Of a stretch of DNA of 43,121 nt, positions 8,209 to 16,389 are shown in pieces. The notes under the pieces are model-generated. The model did no database searches and was not told where the DNA came from. It saw only the letters and a program-made list of their open reading frames with translations. A program made the translations under genes and the position numbers. Each line of letters starts with the position of its first letter. The first letter of the stretch is position 1. The DNA comes from Nitrosotalea sp. (GTDB taxonomy: Archaea; Thermoproteota; Nitrososphaeria; Nitrososphaerales; Nitrosopumilaceae), in NCBI GenBank assembly GCA_023252335.1, contig JAJPEA010000002.1, positions 1 through 43,121 on the forward strand. The letters run 5' to 3'.

Positions 8209-8894
8209 AATCCATTGTTATAATCTTCCCACATGTTTGCTCTTGCTGTAAGCTTGTTCATCTGATAAAATATTCCTCCCACAATTCCTGCTTGGTAAAA
8301 CGCGTATAGGTAAACTTGAGAGTGCGTTGGGTCTGAATGGGTAAATGTGAGCGCAAGCATGGAAAAAAAGATGTATGTTCCAACAAATGTGAATATTTTG
8401 CTAAATATTCCATCCATTCCAACTATTCTTTTTGTTGCTGCTGCCATTATCGTTATGCTTGATATTATCAAAAATGTCAATCCCCCGTTTTCCTGAATGA
8501 ACTCTGTTGCCCATGGAATCAGTCCATCTGTAAAAATTGACTTGTGTGATGGCTGTGCGCCTCCATGCAGTGCAAAAGAGACTGAAGTAAAAATTGCTCC
8601 CATCATGAACAAAAACAAGAATCCCTTGAAGAAAGCACGTTTTAGTGGACTATGAGATTCTGAAGGTTGCATTACCCTGTCGGTCATTTTTAGACCATAT
8701 AGAAAACCAATCCCAAAGGATGGTGCAAACATCAAATCAATAACCAAAGGACTCTGTCTTATCATCTTGTCAATATCTGGTCCAAATATGAGATATGAGA
8801 CTAGTGCGAACACCGCCGCCGCTACAAATACTGCGATATCTATTGAACTTCTATTCTTTTTAAGATCTAATAGATCTGTTCCCCATTCATCCAA
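8205..8894 (-). CDS. Membrane protein of unknown function (about six helices)
   Basis: I do not recognise this 229-residue protein. Hydrophobic segments lie at about residues 18-37, 50-68, 90-109, 138-154, 165-185 and 195-211, so about six membrane helices. A small loop with His and Gly (ALHGGAQPSHKS) follows helix 3, and HSDPTHS precedes helix 6; these His residues could bind metal, but this is only a guess. The C-terminus is polar (MWEDYNNGF). It converges on the preceding plus-strand gene with a four-base overlap of stop codons. Confidence 0.65.
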   Translation of the reverse strand: MDEWGTDLLDLKKNRSSIDIAVFVAAAVFALVSYLIFGPDIDKMIRQSPLVIDLMFAPSFGIGFLYGLKMTDRVMQPSESHSPLKRAFFKGFLFLFMMGAIFTSVSFALHGGAQPSHKSIFTDGLIPWATEFIQENGGLTFLIISSITIMAAATKRIVGMDGIFSKIFTFVGTYIFFSMLALTFTHSDPTHSQVYLYAFYQAGIVGGIFYQMNKLTARANMWEDYNNGF

Positions 8895-8999
8895 TTTGAT
8901 ATTTCTATAAAATTATGAATTAAAGAAGGAAATCCAAAGGATTTTGCCTTTCTTATCAACTCATTTTGCCTTTTATTTGGGACTAGATTATCATGTATT

Positions 9000-9212
9000 G
9001 TGAGAGTAGGAATTACAATCCTGTCTATTGGTATTCTAGTTTGTGCATTTGGAATAATTTTCTATCTTCAAGGAAATTCCATAGTTGGCCCTACTTCATC
9101 GTTCATGTATTCAAATCCGAAATGGATTGTAAACGGTCAATGGATTGCCGTTAGTGGTGCGTTGATCTTTGCCGCAGGTCTTGGAATCAGCTTACGACGC
9201 CCAAGGTCATAG
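9000..9212 (+). CDS. Small two-helix membrane protein
   Basis: A 70-residue protein starts at GTG 9000. It has two hydrophobic segments (about residues 4-23 and 45-64), with a polar loop containing SNPKWIVNGQW between them and a basic end RRPRS. I do not recognise a family. The last 26 bases overlap the 3' end of the convergent RAM-domain gene. Its size, composition and isolated position make it a plausible but unproven gene. Confidence 0.55.
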   Translation: MRVGITILSIGILVCAFGIIFYLQGNSIVGPTSSFMYSNPKWIVNGQWIAVSGALIFAAGLGISLRRPRS

Positions 9213-9417
9213 TGGATCTGACCTTGGCTAATTGACGAATCTTTTTTGTAATCAGATTGTCCATCTGAGATTCAGAATCGGTTTCAGCTTCTACCACAAT
9301 GTCGTAATCTCCGTATACGACTCTTGCATCCTTTACCTTGTCTATCTTTTTCAATTTTCCAACAATCTCGTTTTCGGCACCAAGCTCGCAACCGATCAAA
9401 ACGTATGCCTTTTCCAT
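9187..9417 (-). CDS. Stand-alone RAM (Lrp/AsnC ligand-binding) domain protein
   Basis: The 76-residue product beginning MEKAYVLIGCELG is a complete RAM domain (beta-alpha-beta-beta-alpha-beta), as in the effector half of Lrp/AsnC regulators, with VYGDYDIVVEAE as the usual dimer strand. The DNA-binding helix-turn-helix is missing, which is common for single-domain archaeal RAM proteins that may bind amino acids or pair with full-length regulators. An upstream GTG (9432) would add five residues. A TTTAAG element about 26-29 bases upstream favours the ATG at 9417. Confidence 0.8.
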   Translation of the reverse strand: MEKAYVLIGCELGAENEIVGKLKKIDKVKDARVVYGDYDIVVEAETDSESQMDNLITKKIRQLAKVRSTMTLGVVS

Positions 9418-9562
9418 ACCATACCAAATCACGACACAAGCTTAAATCCTTATTCTATAAATTTAGCACAATCATTCCTACATTTTGTCCTGTTTTAACT
9501 CAAATTTTTCATGCTGTCTATTGGCCATGGAATTAAATGTCGGTCTTTTAAAATGTCATTTC

Positions 9563-9826
9563 ATGGGATTGTTTGGAAGATCAAAGCCCAAAGATGATAC
9601 CATTGAACAAATGAGAGTATTGCTTGATAACTTTCAGTTTGCTGACTTGCAGACTTTTTGTACCGAAATACTTGGAACTAGACCTGCAATTGACCAAGAA
9701 CACCTTTCAAGTATAGAGATACTTGATTTTGTATGGGATCAATATCACAAGGGAAAAATACAATTTTCTCAGATAAAGGAATTTGCACTAAAACATGAGA
9801 TAGTTGCAGAAAACTTTTTTGAATAA
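9563..9826 (+). CDS. Small soluble protein of unknown function
   Basis: The 87-residue product starting MGLFGRSKPKDD is acidic and probably all-helical, with no membrane segment. Earlier Met codons in the same frame (9485, 9527) would add a Cys-rich leader that looks like translated intergenic DNA, so I chose 9563; an ATTAAAT element about 27 bases upstream is compatible. I recognise no family. The N-terminus resembles the start of small adaptor proteins but has no diagnostic motif. Confidence 0.6.
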   Translation: MGLFGRSKPKDDTIEQMRVLLDNFQFADLQTFCTEILGTRPAIDQEHLSSIEILDFVWDQYHKGKIQFSQIKEFALKHEIVAENFFE

Positions 9827-9830
9827 ATTT

Positions 9831-11321
9831 TTAAATTTGTATATCTAGTGTATTGAGAATATTTGTTGTTAGATCATAGACTCGTATTAGATGATTATTG
9901 GTATCTGCAATGTACAGCTTGTTTTGGTATATTTTTACATCGCTTGGTTCGTATAGTCCTAGCGTGTCACAACTTGGATCATTTAATCTACATGTTGTGC
10001 TCATACCTTGCTTTCCAATTAATGTCACAACTGAATCGCTATCTTCTTCAATCATTCTAATTGAAGAATTGTAAGTATCTGCTACAAATATTTTGTTTGC
10101 AGTTGCACACAATCCTAATGGGTGTTGGAATAGTGCCTCACTGGTTTTGCCGCCTTTGTAACCAAATGCAAACAATCCGTGACCTACAATAGTTCTGACA
10201 TATTCTGTCTTGAGATCTATTTCTCGCACAGATGATGTCTCACTGTCTGCAAAGTATACTATGTCATCATGAATGAAAACTCCACTTGGTTGTGCAAGCT
10301 GTGCTTGTGTCCTGTTTCCATCAACGATGTCTTCTTGACCATTTCCTGCAAAAGGTCTTGTTATCTCTGTATTGATATCATATGTCCATATCTGATGATT
10401 TCCTGCCATTGCAATAAAGATCAAGTTATCTTTTACTGCAACATCCCAAGGGGATGAAATTGCAATATCTTTTCCTTTGCCACCAGGTGATCTCCATGGT
10501 CCTTGCTTGCCTGTTCCAACAAGTGTGATCACTTGATTATTTTCCAAGTCTATCTTTCGTAATGCGTGATTTTCAGTGTCTGCAACAAAAATAAAATCAT
10601 CTTTCCATGAAACTCCTTGGGGCCTGAAAAATGCTGCATCTGAAAATTTACCGTCTACTAGACCTATCTTACCGCTGCCAATGGTATGTAATATTTTACC
10701 TGAAAGATCAGTGACAATGACTCGATTGTGGTTCGAGTCTGATATGGCAATCCTATCTTTTGATATTGATATCTTGCCTGGAAAAGACAATGTTGTGTTG
10801 CTCTTCTTGATAGTCTTTGCAATCTTGATTGGTTCTCTTGCCAGTGTGTGAGATTTTTCATGCTTTTCCAAAAGAACATCAATTGTGTCCTCTATCATCT
10901 CCTTTTGCCCCTCACCCGACTGTCTGTACACTAGAGTCCCATTGGGATCAATTATGGCAATAGTAGGCCAACCACTGATTCCAAACTTGTTCCAGACTGT
11001 CATTTTCTGGTCTACTAGTACGGGATGTGATATCTCATACCTTGCTACTGCCTGCTCGACATTTTTCATGTCTTGCTCGTTGAAGAACTTTGCAGAATGT
11101 ACTCCTATGAATATCACTGGCATGTCTTTGTATTTTTCTTCAAGTTCTGCAAGTATGGGTAGTGTATGCATGCAATTTATGCAGCAATAAGTCCAAAAGT
11201 CTAATACTATAACATGGCCTTTGAGTTTTTCAAGCGAAAGCGGTTCTTTTGTATTGACCCAATCAAACCCTGAGGGAAACTCTGGTGCTTTGGTAACTTT
11301 GGAAAATATGTTATCAAACAT
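9831..11321 (-). CDS. Thioredoxin-like/NHL-repeat fusion protein (NHLRC2-type)
   Basis: This 496-residue protein joins a thioredoxin-like domain (about residues 1-150) to an NHL beta-propeller (about 180-496). The redox motif is TYCCINCMH, with C47 and C50 as the CxxC pair, in the position used by TlpA/ResA-like thioredoxins; a cis-Pro follows in SGWPTIAIID. Repeats such as HNRVIVTDLSGKI, ADTENHALRKIDL and ADTNNHLIRVYDL are typical NHL blades. The architecture matches the NHLRC2 family found in bacteria and animals. No signal peptide is visible, so it is probably cytoplasmic. Its substrate is unknown. Confidence 0.85.
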   Translation of the reverse strand: MFDNIFSKVTKAPEFPSGFDWVNTKEPLSLEKLKGHVIVLDFWTYCCINCMHTLPILAELEEKYKDMPVIFIGVHSAKFFNEQDMKNVEQAVARYEISHPVLVDQKMTVWNKFGISGWPTIAIIDPNGTLVYRQSGEGQKEMIEDTIDVLLEKHEKSHTLAREPIKIAKTIKKSNTTLSFPGKISISKDRIAISDSNHNRVIVTDLSGKILHTIGSGKIGLVDGKFSDAAFFRPQGVSWKDDFIFVADTENHALRKIDLENNQVITLVGTGKQGPWRSPGGKGKDIAISSPWDVAVKDNLIFIAMAGNHQIWTYDINTEITRPFAGNGQEDIVDGNRTQAQLAQPSGVFIHDDIVYFADSETSSVREIDLKTEYVRTIVGHGLFAFGYKGGKTSEALFQHPLGLCATANKIFVADTYNSSIRMIEEDSDSVVTLIGKQGMSTTCRLNDPSCDTLGLYEPSDVKIYQNKLYIADTNNHLIRVYDLTTNILNTLDIQI

Positions 11322-11420
11322 GATATCAATTTGAGATTTTGATTATTTAACATCTTTTCGGTAGTATGGTTATATCTTGATACGACAGTCTTATTAGTTA
11401 GCCGCATCTCCTCGTTAACG

Positions 11421-11708
11421 TTGGATCTTTTTAAAAAGAAATTCAAATGTGAACAATGTAATACCAAGTTTACAGTTTATGAGGATCTGATAAAACATGC
11501 TCGTCACGAACATAATCATGACATTGTCAAATGTGTTACATGTGGGAAAGAGTTCATCCACGAGGCAGATAGACTTCATCATTCAAGAGAAGAACACCAA
11601 AAGAAAATGGAGGGACGCATTCACAAAAGCGAACACAAACATGACAATTCTCCTTCTACACAGGACGAAGTTGATGAGCATACAAAAAATTTTGGCGACA
11701 AGCTATAA
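11421..11708 (+). CDS. Small C2H2 zinc-finger protein
   Basis: This 95-residue protein begins at TTG 11421. It contains two C2H2-like fingers: CEQCNTKF with HARHEH (residues 10-31), and CVTCGKEF with HHSREEH (residues 38-59). The C-terminal third is charged and His-rich (HKSEHKHD). Tandem C2H2 modules of this size occur in archaea and may bind DNA or RNA, but no target can be read. A TCTTATTAG element about 28 bases upstream fits a leaderless TTG start. It is divergent from the thioredoxin-NHL gene. Confidence 0.75.
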   Translation: MDLFKKKFKCEQCNTKFTVYEDLIKHARHEHNHDIVKCVTCGKEFIHEADRLHHSREEHQKKMEGRIHKSEHKHDNSPSTQDEVDEHTKNFGDKL

Positions 11709-11781
11709 TTTTACCTGTAAACACTGATTTCTGTAACAGTTTGGCAATTTGTTGTATGCCAATTTGAATTCTCTGAGTAAT

Positions 11782-12846
11782 TTATCTGGAATTTGCTTTA
11801 TTCTTGTATGCTTTTACAAATATTATTACTGCTCCCATGATTGCAGCAGCTATGGCTGACAATCCAATTATGATGTTGTTCCACATGGGATCGTCTTGAG
11901 GAGATTGAACTGTGTAATTGCTCTGTGTAGTATTGATTGAAGAATTTGGTTGAACATGCAATGAAATATTGTCTTGTACCTTGATCGTGTTGGTATTATT
12001 GGTATTTGGCTGGACCTCTAATTTTGATACATTTTGACTAGTATTTTTCTGTGTAGTGTTTGCAGTACCAGCTGTAGAGTTTTGCTCTATTGATAATTTG
12101 TAATCAGGACCTGATATGCCCATCTGATGCGGGAGTTTTCCTATTACTGCAAGTGCTTGTCTTATCTGCTCATCAGTCCAGTTCCGTGCCTTGAGTTCTG
12201 TATAAAACTGGGCCTGGCTAATCGTTCCATTTTGATATTCTTTTAAAATGGTATTACCATTGTCTGCAACTGGAACCTCAGATGAGGATGTACCAGATGT
12301 AACTAGGAATGGGATTGTGTCTGTAGTATAATTTTGCTCAGAATCACTCTCAAGTACCCATCCAAGCTTGATTTGATACACACCTGAGGGTTCATCTTTT
12401 GTATCACAGAGAGTGGAAAATCTCTCCAATGTTTTCCCATTTGATGTTACATCGCACACAGAATTTTCAAAACCGTTGAAAAAGATGGGCTTGGAATTGT
12501 TTGTACTAGGCAACGAAAATGTAATGACTCTGTCAGCAAAATCATGATTTACTGCATCATCATATGTGTAGATTGGAAAACAGTCCTCTCCTCCGCAATG
12601 ACTTGTCAAAGTAGTACCAAATGGTTGTGAGAACGGGAGGTAAATGTAAAGATCAGGATATGGGTAACTTGCTTTTGATATGTCTGGAATGTGTGATACC
12701 GTTATAGTTATCTTGGTTCCGGGGGGTCCAGAGTGGGGAGATATCATGACATCTGGGCTACCAAGTGTGCCAAGATCTGTGGCCCATACTGCATTGCATA
12801 ATGGTATGACCCCTAGTCCTATCAATAGTAATAATGTGCTTTTCAA
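11782..12846 (-). CDS. Secreted, C-terminally membrane-anchored protein
   Basis: This 354-residue protein starts at TTG. It has a signal peptide (about residues 1-22) and an extracellular beta-rich domain with Cys residues in CGGEDC and other positions that could form disulfides. A short helical segment around residues 200-240 (ILKEYQNGTISQAQFYTEL) resembles a SHOCT-like motif. A Thr/Asn-rich linker full of possible N-glycosylation sites precedes a transmembrane helix near the end (about residues 325-346) and a basic cytoplasmic tail (KAYKNKANSR). It is a likely cell-surface protein. No enzyme signature is visible. Confidence 0.65.
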   Translation of the reverse strand: MKSTLLLLIGLGVIPLCNAVWATDLGTLGSPDVMISPHSGPPGTKITITVSHIPDISKASYPYPDLYIYLPFSQPFGTTLTSHCGGEDCFPIYTYDDAVNHDFADRVITFSLPSTNNSKPIFFNGFENSVCDVTSNGKTLERFSTLCDTKDEPSGVYQIKLGWVLESDSEQNYTTDTIPFLVTSGTSSSEVPVADNGNTILKEYQNGTISQAQFYTELKARNWTDEQIRQALAVIGKLPHQMGISGPDYKLSIEQNSTAGTANTTQKNTSQNVSKLEVQPNTNNTNTIKVQDNISLHVQPNSSINTTQSNYTVQSPQDDPMWNNIIIGLSAIAAAIMGAVIIFVKAYKNKANSR

Positions 12847-13022
12847 TTATGCAAAACGCTCCAATCTATAACTAATAAGACTTGAGTTGAATTTGTTAGT
12901 AATATCTGGTGTAGTATCTACTAGATGATTGTTCTATGAAATGTATTTTTAAATTTTGCAAAACAAATGCTAATCAACAACCTTTTTTTTGGGAAATTGT
13001 CAGCTGTTTTCTTGTATCGAAA

Positions 13023-14222
13023 TTAAAATCCAGCAGCTATTGGGTCTGATGGTTTGATTATCTCGCGTAATAGTATGGTTGCATATGATCCTCTTGAAAG
13101 CGTAAACTCCACATATGGTTCATTTATTGTAAAGTCTTTGCATGATACGGTGGCTTGTCTGAATCCTCCTTCGGTGCTTGCCTCTTGCATCTCTTTTATG
13201 AAAAATTCTTTTGGAGTTATCTGTTGTTCTTCAAGTATTTGAGATATGAAATTGTCAAATCTATTCTTTTTCGAGTATGAATAGCCTACTAGAGGAACAG
13301 TTAATCTTTGTTCTGGATCATTTTGATATCTTCCAAGATTGTCATCTCTGTCAAAACATACGTCGCCTTGTTGCGGTTGCATCATGTCTTCTCCAAATTC
13401 ATATGCTTTTGATATTGTTTGGTTGTACATAAATGACTGGAATGCTTCGACAAAAAATCTACGCAATTGTATTGGTAATGCACGAAGTGCCTTGAGTGCA
13501 TCTCCATGGTTTATCATTTCGCCTAGCACAACTCTTTCAATGTCCATTTGTGGAGGAACTTGGTCAAAGACCTTGGCATAATTTGACTTGTCCTTGAGCA
13601 TTTCACGTATCTTGTTGTTGTGGGCCAAATCATGCTCTGAAGTAAATGAAATCAAGGTCTCTACTGCCTGCTCGAAATTTTTTTGTAAAATTGCTTTTCC
13701 TATTAGATGAGATACTGGTCTTCTGCTTCCAAATCTTTGGTATCCGAAAAAATTTAGAATCTTGTTATGGTCTGTAAACTGGGAAACTTTGGAAAAATCT
13801 GCACCCTCTATTTTTATTTTGAAATTGTTTCCTATCATGTCTTTTTTTGTAAGGGGCTTTAGAACAAGACCAATTTTTTCAAGCGTATACCTATTTGTAA
13901 TCAAGGTGTCAGTAGATCTTCCTGTTGTCATGTCGCATACATATTGCTCAGTTGTAGCATTTGCATCTTTGAGGCCAAGAGCCTTGAGTCTTAGGCCATA
14001 TTTTGTAAAAATATCTGATAGTGCGTGGTTTGTGTCTATGCCTTGTTTTTTTAACTTGTACACCGTATAACTTCCTGAAGAGGAAATCTTGTCAAGTGTC
14101 TTGTCTCGTAATATTTCAGAGACAAAAAATTGTTCTGGAGATGACTTGATCTTGCCTCCAGTACCCTCTGTCTTTGTACAATAAGTAGAAATTCCAATCA
14201 GTTTGTCTAGGTTGGGAACCAC
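13023..14222 (-). CDS. truD: tRNA pseudouridine synthase TruD
   Basis: This 399-residue protein carries the TruD/Pus7 signature ALGLKDANATTEQ with catalytic Asp about residue 86, followed by NFFGYQRFGSRRPVSHLIG (NxFGxQRFG motif) and the inserted TRUD domain. The family converts U13 of tRNAs (archaea and bacteria) and, in Pus7, other sites to pseudouridine. Its start lies 3 bases after the stop of the upstream beta-propeller gene, so it is probably read from the same mRNA even though the functions seem unrelated. Confidence 0.93.
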   Translation of the reverse strand: MVPNLDKLIGISTYCTKTEGTGGKIKSSPEQFFVSEILRDKTLDKISSSGSYTVYKLKKQGIDTNHALSDIFTKYGLRLKALGLKDANATTEQYVCDMTTGRSTDTLITNRYTLEKIGLVLKPLTKKDMIGNNFKIKIEGADFSKVSQFTDHNKILNFFGYQRFGSRRPVSHLIGKAILQKNFEQAVETLISFTSEHDLAHNNKIREMLKDKSNYAKVFDQVPPQMDIERVVLGEMINHGDALKALRALPIQLRRFFVEAFQSFMYNQTISKAYEFGEDMMQPQQGDVCFDRDDNLGRYQNDPEQRLTVPLVGYSYSKKNRFDNFISQILEEQQITPKEFFIKEMQEASTEGGFRQATVSCKDFTINEPYVEFTLSRGSYATILLREIIKPSDPIAAGF

Positions 14223-14225
14223 TTC

Positions 14226-15773
14226 TTACTCTAGTGTTACACTGATGTATTTTGATACTGTGATGTCTTGATATCTTGCACTTAGCAAGACCTGATATGT
14301 TCCTGGTGTGGCAAAGTTGTCTGCTGATATTCTTACCTTGACAGTTTGCGGTGTATCAACTGTAACTCGAGTCTGTTGTAGTGTAACTGCGATGGTTTGA
14401 GGTCCTGCAGTACTTGATGTGATAATTGATACTGGCGCACTGAGCTGCTCTTGTGGATTGATGTTGAACAAAACTGTTGCATTTTGTCCATGATGTATTG
14501 TGATTGAAGAATCAGATGTAGTTACATTAATTGGGAGTGGAACGCTAGAATCCAAAACTCCGATATTGTCTTCAACCCATTCTGAGAACCATACTTTATT
14601 GTGGTTTACTGTAAAGTCCAACACTTGGGCCACTCCACAGTCTGACAAGGTTCCACAATCTGACCAGTTGGGATTCTTGGATGGAACTTCATACTCTACA
14701 AGGGACTGGGCTGATGGATCGTATACTGCCAAACTGTTTGCAACCTGTTCGTTGAACCACAATCTTCCATTGTCATCAAAGTGAGCCCAATATGGTCTTG
14801 ATATTGGTGTCTTGATGAGTCCTGATGCATTACCGTATGAAGATATTGGTGGGGGAGACGTTATGTGCTTGGTGAATTTTTTACTTGCAGGATCAAAATC
14901 AAAAAAGTAACTACTTGCAGTATCCATTATCCATAACTTTCCTGAAGAGTCAACTGTTATTCCATTTGGTGCTTGGATGTCTTGAGGAAGAGGATATTGG
15001 GTAGAGTTGCCTGTTTTTTGGTCATAGCTTACAAGACTTCCTCCCTGTTGGTATATCCAAATTGTATACCATATTTTTCCTGAAGAATCTGTGACCATTG
15101 AACTTGTAAAGTTGTCATTGCCAGGAGATGCAATGCTGGTAATGCCCAAGTCTGGACCGACGTGATCTGTAGAAAATACTCCAATCTTTCTTCCGGTAAA
15201 GTCATTGATGTAAGCATTTTTACCATCTATTAGTAACATCTGTGGGAAAGAACCATCTGGCAAATTACTCTTGGGGAATGCAAATCTCTGATAGCTCTTG
15301 TCTATTGGATTGAATTTCCAGATCAAACTGTGTTGCGAGTCTGTAATCCAAATGTTACCATCTTGTGCAGAAGCAAGTCCCCACATCATGGATTTTTCTC
15401 CGCTTTGCCACTGTGGATTGGTAAATTCTTGAAATGATTTTGACGATGGATCAAACTTGCCTATGTTTCCTGTGTTTGATTCTGTAAACCAAACATTACC
15501 TGACTGGTCTACCATGACTGCAAGCGGTTGGGTACATGCTGTTGGTACTTTGAACTCTGTTATGTACTTGTTTGATTTTGCTGGACCTGTTTGACAAAAT
15601 GTCGGTCTATCCTTGTCCTTGTAATTGTCTTGGGGTGTTCCAGTGATTGTCTTGTCTGTAGCCGTGGCCTGGCTTGCGACCCTACCACCTCCTAGAAATG
15701 CTACACTTACTGTGGAAACGATGAAAATTGCCATAAATGATAGTGCAAGAAGCTTTTTGGTATTCTTGTTCAT
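14226..15773 (-). CDS. Secreted beta-propeller protein (Vgb/NHL-like)
   Basis: This 515-residue protein has a signal peptide or N-terminal anchor (about residues 7-30). A six- or seven-bladed propeller follows, with repeated units such as VDQSGNVWFTESNTGNIGKF, DGNIWITDSQHSLIWKF, SSGKIWYT and DNGRLWFNEQVANSLAVY. These resemble virginiamycin B lyase (Vgb) and other streptogramin-lyase-like propellers. A C-terminal Ig-like domain (about residues 415-515) is typical of surface proteins. Antibiotic cleavage should not be assumed; most archaeal relatives have no known substrate. It precedes truD by 3 bases. Confidence 0.75.
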   Translation of the reverse strand: MNKNTKKLLALSFMAIFIVSTVSVAFLGGGRVASQATATDKTITGTPQDNYKDKDRPTFCQTGPAKSNKYITEFKVPTACTQPLAVMVDQSGNVWFTESNTGNIGKFDPSSKSFQEFTNPQWQSGEKSMMWGLASAQDGNIWITDSQHSLIWKFNPIDKSYQRFAFPKSNLPDGSFPQMLLIDGKNAYINDFTGRKIGVFSTDHVGPDLGITSIASPGNDNFTSSMVTDSSGKIWYTIWIYQQGGSLVSYDQKTGNSTQYPLPQDIQAPNGITVDSSGKLWIMDTASSYFFDFDPASKKFTKHITSPPPISSYGNASGLIKTPISRPYWAHFDDNGRLWFNEQVANSLAVYDPSAQSLVEYEVPSKNPNWSDCGTLSDCGVAQVLDFTVNHNKVWFSEWVEDNIGVLDSSVPLPINVTTSDSSITIHHGQNATVLFNINPQEQLSAPVSIITSSTAGPQTIAVTLQQTRVTVDTPQTVKVRISADNFATPGTYQVLLSARYQDITVSKYISVTLE

Positions 15774-15841
15774 AAAATCTTGGCTGTTTTTACCTTGTTA
15801 TATCTTATACGTAAAATTTTGTGAATGGGGGTTCTTGGAAG

Positions 15842-16387
15842 TTATTTTCTCTTGATTGATAAGGTCTTTTGAACTTCATTTACGCTGCTTAGGAATTTTT
15901 GTTTGGCTTCATATTCGTCTGTTACCTTGATTGTTATCTCTGATGCTGCAAACATTACATCTTTGACAAGTATTGGTGGGGATAGTCCTAAAAGCTCACT
16001 TAGTATTGTCAATATGTTGTTAAAAACTGCATTATTTTTATAGTGAAAGACAGTGTTACCATCTGCAATCTTTGGGTTTGGCTCTAGGGGGATGACAAGC
16101 TCATGTGAAGTAAATTCTGTTATAAATAATGCAATATCCTCTTTTACTTTTGTACTGAGATCTTCTTTTTGTGCAACTAGCTTTTCTTTTGCCTTTTCCA
16201 AATCTACTGAAGCATCATAATAATCCTGACCTATCATCTTTGCAAACGTGGATTCAGTTGGACTCTTCAGTGGGATCTCATGAATTCTAAAATTCACTGT
16301 TGCAAGCTCATCCTCTGTATCTTTTAGTTGTGATCTATTTTCTCTGATGCGTGATGCAACCTGCTCTAGGAAGGCAAAGTCAGACAT
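15842..16387 (-). CDS. Coiled-coil protein paired with the tubulin homologue
   Basis: I recognise no family for this 181-residue protein. The N-terminal half (about residues 1-92) is highly charged and helical with heptad-like spacing (RIRENRSQLKDTEDELATV; DLEKAKEKLVAQKEDLSTKV), a probable coiled coil. The C-terminal half (about 95-181) looks alpha/beta, with strands such as ELVIPLEP and EITIKVTDEY, and ends basic (SIKRK). No membrane segment or signal peptide is present. Its ATG lies two bases after the stop of the tubulin gene, so the two must be co-transcribed and are probably translated together. A role as a filament cross-linker, nucleator or membrane adaptor is inference from context. 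Confidence 0.7.
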   Translation of the reverse strand: MSDFAFLEQVASRIRENRSQLKDTEDELATVNFRIHEIPLKSPTESTFAKMIGQDYYDASVDLEKAKEKLVAQKEDLSTKVKEDIALFITEFTSHELVIPLEPNPKIADGNTVFHYKNNAVFNNILTILSELLGLSPPILVKDVMFAASEITIKVTDEYEAKQKFLSSVNEVQKTLSIKRK

Positions 16388-16389
16388 TT

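Noticed and set aside
14226-15773. Virginiamycin B lyase (antibiotic resistance)
   Set aside because: Only the propeller repeat pattern is similar; the protein is exported and has an added Ig-like domain, so I keep a general propeller name.
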